This document shows, piece after piece, positions 54,192 to 64,000 of a stretch of 64,000 nt of DNA. A program made the translations under genes and the position numbers. This stretch comes from Anolis sagrei. Its lineage: Eukaryota > Chordata > Lepidosauria > Squamata > Anolidae. The stretch's first letter is position 1. The number at the start of each line of letters is the position of its first letter. The notes under the pieces are model-generated. The model was not told the DNA's origin, did not search any database, and worked only from the letters and a program-made list of their open reading frames with translations. Where the stretch lies: the NCBI RefSeq assembly GCF_037176765.1, contig NC_090024.1, forward strand, positions 193,436,278 to 193,500,277, in the 5' to 3' direction.

Positions 54192-54370
54192 GTGCTGGTG
54201 GGATTAATTCCTTTCCATTACTTTCAATGAAGGGATTTCCATTAAAAAAAAACCTGGAGAATTTGTATAATTTGTTCTGGATATGGCATATAGCCCAGAA
54301 AACTCACATCAACCCTGTTCTGGATATTGATGCTCTCTCTTCCCTGGCCTTCCACAAAATATGACTAGAT
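54192..54370. repeat. Local duplication, copy 2
   Basis: Direct-orientation copy of 53385-53595, about 0.8 kb downstream, with small length differences in the A/T-run. Confidence 0.85.
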
Positions 54371-54987
54371 CAAGATAAGGCACAAGAAGATGGAATCCTG
54401 GTCACTTCATTGTATCCCTTTTGACACTTTAGGGCAAAGATCTTCTATTTTCGAGGTGATCTTGGCATACATTGAAGAAAGGGACAACCCCCCCCCCCCC
54501 CCAAACAAACCAAAAACCAGGGATCTGACAGAGAAGCAGATGCCCTTATTAAAAACCATGCTCGCGTAAAATGCTTATCCATTAGGCAGACAGCTAAATT
54601 GATTATCAGGCAATGCCAGCATGACTTCTTTGTTTCTCCCAAATGTCTTAGCACTAGGTTTCATGCTAATTCTTTCTGAATATACATTTGCTGCCATTAT
54701 CGGGGGGGGGGGGGGGTTGTGTGTGAAATATTGTACCTGGAAAGTGAGCTGTGCTACAAACAGCAATGTTCTGACTATATAAAGAAATAGATATTCTATC
54801 TAGAACAAGTGGTCAATTGCAACTGTGGCTCAGTTTTCTTCCTCTGGGATTGGCCTGGACTGCCAAAAAATGACCAGCAAGACCAAACCAGAAGTGGCTA
54901 TAAAGCAGGCATGGGCAAAGTTTGGCCCTCCAGGTGTTTTGGACTTCAACTCTCACAATTCCTGACAGCTGAATTGTGGGAAATATT

Positions 54988-55640
54988 TATTTATTATTTA
55001 CAGTATTTAGATTCCTCCCTTCTCATCCCACAGGGAGGATCGCAATGCAATTTAACTTTCCAGCTTCATGAAGGTATGCTTTTTGAATTCTGGCCACTGG
55101 GGGAACTGTCACTTCACCATCCACTTGTGACACCAATGGAGTACTTCCTCATTCTTTAGCACACTGCTGGAGAATGTTTTATGGTGTTGTAAATTAGTTA
55201 CACCGGGAGCCCCTGGTGGCACAGTGGGTTAAAGCGCTGAGAAGGTTTGATTCCGGGGAGCGGCGTGAGCTTCCGCTGTCAGCCCTAGCTTCTGCCAACC
55301 TAGCAGTTCAAAAACATGCAAATGTGAGATCAATAGGTACCGCTCCGGCAGGAAGGTAACAACACTCCATGCAGTCATGCCAGCCACATGACTTTGGAGG
55401 TGTCTATGGACGACACCAGCTCTTCGGCTTAGGAATGGAGATTAGCACCACACCCCAGAGTCAGACATGACAACCTTTACCTTTACCTTTAAATTAGTTA
55501 AATTAGCCTCCCCACATAAGCAGTACCTACATTTCCTACCTGACAGATGCAACTGTCTTTTGGCAAAGGCTGGCTTTGAACTCATTGCCTCTCGGTCAGT
55601 AGTGATTTTAATGCAGCTGACTCCCAAGCAGGTACGCCAC
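54988..55640 (-). mobile_element. Composite SINE/LINE-tail repeat, split by a SINE
   Basis: Starts tatttatttattatttacag, then tcctcccttctcatcccaca; it resumes after the SINE at taaattagcctcc and runs to about 55640. Same family as 37981-38415. Confidence 0.65.
55201..55490 (+). mobile_element. Sauria-type SINE
   Basis: ggagcccctggtggcacagt, aggtaccgctccggcaggaa, tccatgcagtcatgccagcc and the (acctttacctttaccttt) 3' end. A 10-bp duplication aaattagtta lies at 55191-55200 and 55491-55500. Part of the tRNA-like head is deleted near 55240. Confidence 0.9.
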
Positions 55641-55709
55641 AACCCGGTCCTATTGAATTAAAGTCCAAAACACCTGGAGGGCTGAAGTTTGCCCATTCCC
55701 GCTATAAAG

Positions 55710-57807
55710 TCTTATGTCTGTCTGTCTGCCTGCCTGTATATTGAAGCAGCGATATATGTAAAGAGTGAATTCCTTCTTCAAGGATCTTGCCAGAGAAACA
55801 ACCACTTTTTAAAACCTGAAAGAGGTAGTCCAGGAAAGTTGCAGAAATAGCCCCCAAGGCCCATATGAACCTCTGGTATAGTATTTAGCAATAAATGCTA
55901 CTCACTTCCTGAAGATTCAAGAAGTTGATTGGTCTGTTGTGTTTGATATTTGGTCCTGATAAAATGTGGATGCTGAGGGCATTGTAGCAAGAAATCCTTT
56001 CTGTTTTTTCTTAAGGCATTCTTTTGCTCTAGATTCTGGAATGTAGGACTCTGTCGTCCTATATTTATCTAAAATAATTGAAGTATATACTGCTTCATTG
56101 TGGAACAGTACAGGGCAACCTCTTTTTTTAAAAAAGAACCCAATCTACATGGCCTGAGGAACAAGAACATTTGGCTAAGCAGAAATTCAGATTGTTGGGT
56201 GTATTTGGGATATTGGGTGACTATAGGGATAACATTCTGTGCATTTGGATAGTTGTTTTAGATAAATATTATATAGGAATATCTCACTATTTTCAAATGC
56301 AAAGCAATATTTTTGTTCTTAAAGTAGAGGCCTAGAAGTACACTGCAAATCATGAGAAATGAACTTCAACTTTATATTCAACTCTGAATTCTATGAGTGA
56401 GCTTCTTCTCGAATATCTCTTTCTCTGAACTTATTCTAAATTTGGACAGGAGGTCTCATTCTATTTAGATGACTCCTTAAACCTTTAAGGACAACATTAA
56501 TGGAGAAACAAATAGTACCTCGATGTTCAGCTCCCTTGCAAAACAGGTGGTGAATTTCACTTCCATTTGTCTTCCTAGCAAGATGATTGTGCCAAAGTCG
56601 AGAGTGCTAGGTTTGACAGACGAGGAAGCTGGCAAGCACAAGGCAACTTCCGATGTTCTTAGGAAGTAGGATGAGTGTCAGATCAGTGGGTGTAATTGCA
56701 ACAGTTCTCAGTCATAAACAACCTCATAGTCCTAATTTTGTATCCACGTAGATAAACTGTTTAGTTGGTATTAATACAATGGGGTTGGCATCAGGAACTT
56801 TAATCAAAACAGAGAGAATGAATATTGGGTACACAGATATTTTCCCATCCTAATTCCCTTTTGATGACACAATAAACAGGACGGACTGCATTTCAAATCT
56901 GGGTGGAATGGAGGGAGGGCGGAATGGCTTGATTGACAACTGACCTTGGGTATTGTTACCTTTGGAATAGTATGAGTATTGTCTTACTTGCTTGAAGTAA
57001 AGTTTGAATGTGATGATGATAGATTATGGTTTGTTGTTTTGTGCAGAATGACAGGCTTGTTTGTTCTCTTCTTTGCCACTGCAGTTGAGGAAAGGTGGGA
57101 AGCTTTCATTTCACTTTACCAATTCTGCATCTGAAGCTTAAAACAGGGTTGATTTTAACTGTGGTGCTTTGAAACAAGCCAAAAATTATGGAGATTGGCT
57201 GAATTTAGGCATAACAATAAACTATGGCTAGTCAGAAATGGAAGCTTTTACAAGAGAAGATGGGGAATGACAGTATGGAAGCCTGAAGCTCATTCACACA
57301 CCATTAAACCATTGTAGATTATTGTGAATGGAGCTATATTATTCTTCATGTATGATAAAACATGATGTGTTGCATGTTTTGTTTTATGGCCTACCTCTTT
57401 CTATTTTGTGAGTGTGTGGAATTATCTGAAAAACTCTTAATCTTAATTCTGTCTGCATTGACATTGCAGGTTAGGTGGTTCTTACTCTCACAGCATTAGA
57501 AGACTCCCAAATGCCATTCTTCCAACAGGAAAAAAAGAAAAAAAATATGATAGATAGAAAATCAGTTCTGTATACATTTCCAGGCAGTGAGATATAGGAA
57601 AACTACATATGTTAACATTTCTGCTTTCCATATAAGCCTAAATACTAGTGGAGTTTTGCTAAAGATGGAAAGACTTAAAACTAATTTCTCATCCATTTCA
57701 AACCTTGAACTCTAATAGTTTGTTAGACTGTATCACCTACTTCTTATTTAGTGAGAGACCTCTTCTGTAACCCAAGTTCTATTCATGTCCAGAAGACTTG
57801 GGGAAGT
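55710..57807. other. No gene or recognised repeat
   Basis: 2.1 kb with no familiar repeat. One weak exon-like open frame at 56583-56669 is discussed in the findings. Confidence 0.4.
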
Positions 57808-57950
57808 TAATGATGCTCCATGCAGTCATGCTGGCCGCATGATCTTGGAGGTGTCTACAGACAACGCTGGCTCTTCAGCTTAGAAATGGCGATGAGCACC
57901 AACCCCCAAATACAACTGGACTTAACATCAGGGGAAAACCTCCACCTTTT
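57808..57950 (+). mobile_element. Sauria-type SINE, 5'-truncated
   Basis: gctccatgcagtcatgctgg, cttggaggtgtctacagaca and actggacttaacatcagggg, with the tail aaacctccacctttttt. Only the 3' half is present. Confidence 0.8.
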
Positions 57951-60454
57951 TTAACTTTTAAAACATGGGGTAAGGATCTTTTGTGTCATAATGGATTGTT
58001 TTGAAGATATTTGTGATCACAGAAAGCAGCTTGATTATGGTCTTTGTTGGCCTTGCCAGGAAATGAGGGAACCATTCTGTTATTTGCAGGGGCCATGGAT
58101 TTCTGACCTTCTTTCATCATGAAATAAGAACAGGAAGATGCTAGTCTACCTCCTTTGCTTTTTCCCAGCCATGAATATGTTAAAGCAGAGAGATTCAATA
58201 TACATCTTGCTATCACAGGTTAAGACTGTGCCTTCTCTGTGCCATACATTCACCACAAATGTGATCTTTTCCTGTTAACTAGATCCTGCTCTCTCGCTAT
58301 AATGTTGGTCTTTTGCCGTGCTCATCAAGATGAGAATCTAATTTGTTTTAATATACTGTGTTCCTTTGCAGTCTAAAATGTAGACCCTAGCTATTGAAGA
58401 GATTTCTTTAAAAAAATCCTATGCTGTCAAAACTAATTCCACATTAATTCATAACATTAATCAAAGAAGGTCCACTACTTTCTTCTAGCTCTAATGGGCT
58501 AAATTGTTCTCTTGCAGGATATACCCAGTGTGCCTATTATGGTCAGTGCTTTTGCTTTGTATACGTGGAAATGGACAGACTGGGCAGATCAGATTTCAAG
58601 GCCTGGGTTTTAATTAGGGAGTTTCCCATCCATCCTTGCTTAAGAGAGCTCCTGCAGCGGATCTGTTCACTTGACAGCAGTTAGGCAGCTGCGGTGCTGA
58701 GATCATTCCTGGTGTTCTGACTGGCATTGTCTCCTTCTGCTCCGCCTGTCTGTCTGTCATATCCACCTGTTATCTTTTGTTTCGGGCTTACTTTTTTTTT
58801 TTTTTTTGAAGTTGCACTAATCTTGATTTGTTCTGCCTTTCTGCATTGTGTGTTAAGGGGTGCGTGTACATAAATAAGGTTCTATAGTGTAGGAGATAAA
58901 AAAGCAATGGTACCAAACAATTTTTAAAAAGAAAACAAAAGTAAGTTGTTTTTGCTGCTAATTGTATAGTATGATCCTCGGCATATCTACTCAGAAGCAG
59001 ATCCCACTCTTTTAAATGAATATATTCCATGAATATGTTTTAGATGGTAGATTCAAGTTAAGTAATTCAGTAATACACATTCTGCCTTATTTAGAAATAA
59101 CATGCTAAAATCTTGAATTTAGGTTTCAAATTAGGAAAACACTTTCAATTCGTTTGGGGTTTTTTAGTTGATTAAATTGGTTAAAAGAGATAGTTAGAAG
59201 TGAAAATCTGCATCCCACACAGGTCATTCATAGTGAGAATTCATAGTGAGCCAGAATTCATGATAATCCCAGTGCCTTATTTATTTGCTTATCCTCCCAC
59301 TACATCAAGTGTAAAAACAAAGAAAGCCAACCATTCACCTATTTCCATTTTTAATAGTCATCTGGGATGGTTGCATGATTTACTTGGAAGGATCTTTCAG
59401 AGCAGGGTTATTTGTTATCATTGGTATGCTAATCGGGTCCTTTCCTTTTTACTGAGATTGAAAGCATACACTATTATGATGGATTAAATAAAAAAGAGGA
59501 TTTTAGAGTCTGAGATCTCATATAGGGATCACTATACATAGTTAATGAGATAAGAAGTAGGGGATTAAGAGTCTTATGGATAGGGCTACAATGGTATAGC
59601 TGATTTCTGTAAATGTTTTTCTGGGAATCAAGCTTTGGTCCTAGAGCTCATGACAGAATTATATCAATGTTCTCCTAATAAAGTCTACAATGAATATTTT
59701 GCTCAGCTAATGAAACCTATGTATATACTCATTTGAATGTTAGTTGACAGGACATCTTATAGTGATTATGACTGTAATGTTCCAAAAAGGAGCATGTGCT
59801 TCAAATAATGTTCAATAGAGGAAATAGTTGAAATAGCCAGGGAAACCAAAATTTGTTTAATTAATTAATAGAAGGAAATTTAAATTGTCCATCATATTTC
59901 TTGTCCTTTGTCTTTTTTTTTCTTTAGAATAATGCATGGATTGAAAAGATTAGGAGTATCTTAGTAATAAACCTTAGTAATAAATAATTTCCAGATTCAG
60001 GCTACCTGCATGCTTACTTCTACAGATGTCCTTTGGAAAACTGTAAATTGTCACATTGCAAAGTGACTGATTCAAGGAAAGCCTCTTCTTTGATCACAGG
60101 TTAATCAAGATCAGCAGAGTGTATTTACCACATCAGGCAGCCTTTAAGTCATCCTGTGGTGCTGTGAGGAACTGGGTTACTGTGTGCATAATGAGGTACT
60201 GGATAGCTCCTTCCTTCAGAATGTCAAAAGTACAACCACTGGCACAACGTGGAGGTCCAATAGGCAATGGTCATTCCTCATGACACTGTCTTCCACGCTC
60301 TCTCCTTAGTCAAAAGATTCCTAATCCTTGCTTTTTTGTTAGGACAGTAAAAGTTTTTAACACTGTTTTTAATATACCGTATATATTTTGTATATGCTCT
60401 TAAATCAAAGAGACAAAATAGGATGGATAGGATAAGGTTCATCCATGTCACAGT
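57951..60454. other. No gene or recognised repeat
   Basis: A run of 19 T at 58790-58808. Otherwise no recognisable feature; probably intronic. Confidence 0.4.
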
Positions 60455-60898
60455 AGTTCTGATTTCTAGGTATGGCCGTGAAAGCTGGGCAGTGAATAAA
60501 GCAAACATGGAGAATATAAACGTATTTGAAATATGTTGGTAGAGCAGAATTCTATTGATATCATAGATTGCTAAAAAGACAAAATAATCGGTCCTGAAGC
60601 AATTCAGGTGCAGAGTCTCACTATAAACCAAGATGATTAAACTGAGGCTGTCATTCTTTGGACATCTAATAAGACAGTGTGACTTTCTGGAAAAGACAAT
60701 CATGTTTGGTAAAGTGGAAGGCAAGAGAAAAAGAGGAAACCCTCACTACAGGTGGATTAAGTCAGTCAAGGAAATAATGACTTGAGCAAGGCAATTTGAT
60801 AATTAGGTTCTTTGAGATGTCTCATATGTAGGCCTGCCATAAGTAAAAGTGGACTTCATGGAGAACAGCAACAAACTATTGCCATTCTCCAGAAAGAA
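60455..60898 (+). mobile_element. BovB (RTE) LINE fragment, old
   Basis: Plus-strand frames give RYGRESWAVNKANMENINVF followed by EICWWSRILLI, then LEKTIMFGKVEGKRKRGNP-like blocks and RWIKSVKEIMT, the C-terminal part of BovB ORF2. Many breaks. Confidence 0.6.
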
Positions 60899-62094
60899 TA
60901 GAGATGGGGAAAATGCAGCCACATGCAGGAGCCCAGTCCATTTTTGTGGTCCCAGGACCTTCAATGTCCCTTAAATAATAAAGGCACCACCACTAGGAAA
61001 TGACCCCTTCTTGAGGGCCATACTTAAGTGAGTGGATGGGGGATTGTTAATTTCTATGGTCCCATAGTCTGTAGATGTACTTTCCTTAAAAATGAATCAC
61101 TTACAGTATATATCAGTATCTCTTGCCCCCATCATTTACCTTTACCTGCATACAAAAATTACATCTTGTCTGAAACAGCTGCCAACTATACCTTGGTTCA
61201 AGACTGAAAGGTTCATACATTGCTGTGTCCTCCCCCACTTTCAAATGTCTGCAGGCTTTTTCCTCTGTCTTGCTGTCAGACTGCATCTGCTGTTCTTTGA
61301 ATGCTTTGTACGTGTGTGTAAGGTTAAGGCTTCAGATAGTTTGGTGTTGAAAGCTATTTTGGTACCTACCAGAACTACATGCAGATCCTATCCATGTGCA
61401 AAGGGGAAAAGATTGGGGTTGTCCCACTCCCAGCTCAATGTGTCCTGTGTGCCAAGAAAATGTCAGATATAAGGGAGAAGTACAGACTGATGCTTTATAA
61501 TGTGTCTTGTGTACAAATGTCATTTCAGAGGCCCTTTTTGTATGTTTATGCAAATTGATTGAAATGACAAACAGTACATAATTCTGAGTGCTTCACTATA
61601 CTTCAGCATGTTTTAAATTGATATAATGATCACGTCTTTCCCAAGGAGCTTTGGGAAATGCATTTAAAGATGCCACTGAGAATTGTGTTGGTGATTTCAT
61701 TGTAGAAATTGAGTCTGAAGGATACCTTGCGAGGAGTTGTTAAACATGTGCTTTACTGGAAAATAAGAATAGTAAAATAACTGTCTACATAAAAAGAGAA
61801 GTAACTGGATCCTAGAATAAATCAGCTCTCACCAGAAGGCCAAGCGACTACCATACTATGGATGTATCACAAGAAAACATGAGAATACATTAAACACGAC
61901 AATACATTAAACATGAGAAAGATTGGAGATAGCAGCAGACTGTATTGCGAGTTGATGGACTCAATAAAGGCACCTAAAATCTTGAGTTCACACGACCTGA
62001 GTAGGAGTATAGATGATTGAGGCTCTTGGTGATGTTACCATAAGCTGAAGCTGACTTGATGGTTCTGCCAAAAATAGCCACAAATATATATTTT
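60899..62094. other. No gene or recognised repeat
   Basis: Nothing recognised. The long open frame near 61092-61472 has no domain features. Confidence 0.4.
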
Positions 62095-62260
62095 TTAAAA
62101 AAACGCATATACCATGAGATATGTAATATTCCTCACAAAACATTCAAAGTAGCTTACAAATAATAATCCAAAAGAAAGAAACAGCTGAAATCAGAAAACA
62201 AAGGCATCAGCAGCCATGAGAGCAGCAGAACAATTTCATTTTATAGTAAAAATCAATATG
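62095..62260 (-). mobile_element. LINE 3'-end fragment
   Basis: attcaaagtagcttacaaat and the following A-rich stretch with aaacagctgaaatcagaaaa resemble the reverse of L2/CR1-type 3' UTRs seen at 42650 and 48480. Confidence 0.35.
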
Positions 62261-62385
62261 GTAAACCTGTAAATCATGTGTGATTATGGATTTGGGTAGG
62301 GAAAATGTCCCATCACACATTTGTGACAAATAACATTATAGTCTATGTGCCATCTGGAACAGGGTATAGATTGCTAAGATTCATA

Positions 62386-62469
62386 AGTTTGTGCAGCAAC
62401 AAATGTAATTTGTTGCTGCACAAAAATGTAATTTGTTGCTGCACAAATAAGTTTGTGCAGCAACAAATG
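62386..62469. repeat. Four-unit inverted repeat cluster
   Basis: The unit tttgtgcagcaacaaatg is present forward (about 62388), reversed as tttgttgctgcacaaa at 62409 and 62432, and forward again at about 62452. It can fold as alternative hairpins. Confidence 0.9.
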
Positions 62470-63346
62470 TAACATTTTAAATAAGAAAGGCAGAAAAGGC
62501 AGAACTAAATATAGATGAAACAGAAGAGGATGCCTCCAGGTATGCAGAAATACTTTAGGAACCCAATTCTCATTTAAATCTTTTGCAACTAGAGACCTAA
62601 GTCTTTAGAGTCTAAGTCTTTAAAGACCAAAGTCTTTAGAGTCCCTTAAATGTGTTAGACTCAATTATATTTTGTGGAGTTGCAGTCCTCCCCTCCTTGC
62701 CTCTACATACTGGTTATCTGGACAAAATTTATGGAGATGATGTAGATGCCTGTCACTTAATATTCATTGTATCATTTCTCTCTAATCAAGTATGTTAGCT
62801 CATCTAGACCAGTTCCTGGGTCTTTGACATCTTCAGTTTCATGTTGTGATTTCAATGGAGCTCAAATGTAGCCTGCAGGCAATCTTAAGTATTTCCATCA
62901 TTTATATCTCCCCCATCTGCCAGAACCCCCTAGGCAGCAGAGCATGTATAGAGAATTTATACTCGGGAACAGTTACGAAAGGACTATGTGGTGAGTAAAT
63001 AGTTCAAAATGTGAATATACAGTTTTCATTTTTAAGAGAAGTATTTCTGGATTGTTCTGGATTGTTCTTGTAAATGAAAATAGCTGAAACCCGACATAGA
63101 AAGAATGCTTTAGACTTGTTTTGGACAAGAGCCATAACTAATAGAAGAGACACTTTGAATGCTAAGGAATTCTGAATGTATATAAAGCCATCTTTGAGCA
63201 TGACATCTGACTATTTCACCATCTGGACAAAATCCTCTGCCTGATCAAGAGGTTGTTGATCTTATTTCCCATTCTATCATGAGGGGCAGTTTGTCCTCCA
63301 GATTCCAATATGGATCAATTTCAATAGGGTAGTAATAGCAGAGCAA
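62470..63346. other. No gene or recognised repeat
   Basis: Short direct repeats of aagtcttta near 62600-62640. Nothing else recognised. Confidence 0.4.
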
Positions 63347-63520
63347 ATCATAGAATCAGAACTGGAAGAGATCTCATGGGCCATCCAGTCCAACCCCCTG
63401 CCAAGAAGCAGGAAAATCACTTTCAAAGTACCCCCAACAGATGGTCATCCAGCCTCTGTTTAAAAGCCTCCAAAGAAGGAGCCTCCACCACACTCTGAAG
63501 CAGAGAATTCTACTATATTC
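63347..63520 (-). mobile_element. CR1 LINE 3'-end fragment
   Basis: catagaatcagaactggaag, gggccatccagtccaacccc, cagatggtcatccagcctct and aaaagcctccaaagaagga are the reverse of the CR1 3' end, as at 25418-25560. Confidence 0.75.
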
Positions 63521-64000
63521 CATCAGGATACAGTTTACTTAATCACAGACTTTGGGAGTGGGGTTGCTCTCAGAGATGGTTGATCCCCACCACACAGGAC
63601 CGGAATTTTCATCAAAAGTCATTAAAAGCTGCAGCAGAGGGGATTTGGTTTGGCTAAGTTGCAAAGTTGTGGTTGCTTTCCTGCCCAGGAGGGGGAAACT
63701 TATCCTTGGACCACAAGAAACTTCCTAACTCGCAAAGCCAACTGTCCAGCACTCCCCTCCCCCCCTCCCCCCCGTTTATACAAAAAAGGGGGATCTGCTC
63801 TGGCCGTGGTTGTGGAGGGAGAAAGTCACATTTATGAAAGGGAGGGGGGTGCCTGAGAAGTAACCCAGTTCTTGTGCAATCTTTTAGCCTTCTTCAGCCT
63901 TTTTCACTGATTATCCACCAGTGGTGATATCTGAAGTCTTGTCCCAACTTTTCTGAACAATGAAATTATATGTTTTTCTTTTTAAAGATTCTTTGTCCTA
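63521..64000. other. No gene or recognised repeat
   Basis: Contains C-runs near 63753-63773. Nothing recognised. Confidence 0.4.

Larger units (their letters stand above)
54906..55701. mobile_element. hAT MITE split by a repeat that is itself split by a SINE
   Basis: The left half starts caggcatgggcaaagtttgg and the right half ends aagtttgcccattcccg. A perfect 8-bp target duplication ctataaag lies at 54898-54905 and 55702-55709. Inside are the composite repeat 54988-55640 and, within that, a Sauria SINE. Confidence 0.85.

Noticed and set aside
60278-60724. 148-codon minus-strand frame as a possible gene
   Set aside because: It is antisense to a decayed BovB fragment on the plus strand.
61092-61472. 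126-codon frame as a possible gene
   Set aside because: No domain, no promoter or splice signals, and ordinary AT-rich background.

Overview
The window looks like squamate reptile nuclear DNA, most likely Anolis or a close relative. No complete protein-coding host gene is recognisable in it. The lineage call rests on the repeats: tRNA-derived SINEs with a 'gagccccc..ggcgcagtgggttaaa' head, Sauria-type SINEs ending in tttaccttta, 5S-rRNA-derived SINEs, a SPIN-like hAT transposon, several BovB (RTE) fragments, L1, L2, CR1 and R4-like LINEs together, and many palindromic MITEs. All family names come from recognition by eye, not from a database search.

Layout. 1-9 kb: MITEs, a Penelope-like repeat, and an old R4-like LINE split by a young 5'-truncated L1 on the minus strand (4239-7042). 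9.0-14.2 kb: a two-LTR retrovirus-like fossil (9031-14208). 14.2-21.2 kb: SINEs, MITEs, a palindromic Penelope-like insertion (18180-18391) and a second minus-strand L1 (19154-21071). 21.7-32.4 kb: LINE pieces (unassigned, CR1, BovB, L2). 33.7-48.6 kb: more MITEs, SINEs, decayed L1, L2 and BovB pieces, and two Tigger-like MITEs. 48.9-50.1 kb: a SPIN-like hAT end directly followed by a CpG island with a probable non-coding first exon of an unidentified host gene on the plus strand, with a strong splice donor at 49861/49862. 50-64 kb: probably the start of that gene's first intron, with nested MITEs and SINEs, CR1 and BovB fragments and long stretches without recognisable repeats.

Most unusual observations. 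Both L1 insertions are flanked by very long, perfect direct repeats (162 bp and 136 bp), where L1 target-site duplications are usually about 7-20 bp. SINEs and the Penelope-like insertion in the same window have ordinary 10-13 bp duplications, so long-stagger cleavage may be particular to this L1 lineage. Second, the Penelope-like repeats carry a hammerhead-ribozyme-like core, and one copy is an almost perfect palindrome inserted with its own 12-bp duplication. Third, there is an orphan CpG-island promoter with upstream ORFs beside a transposon family known for horizontal transfer. No new protein system was found.
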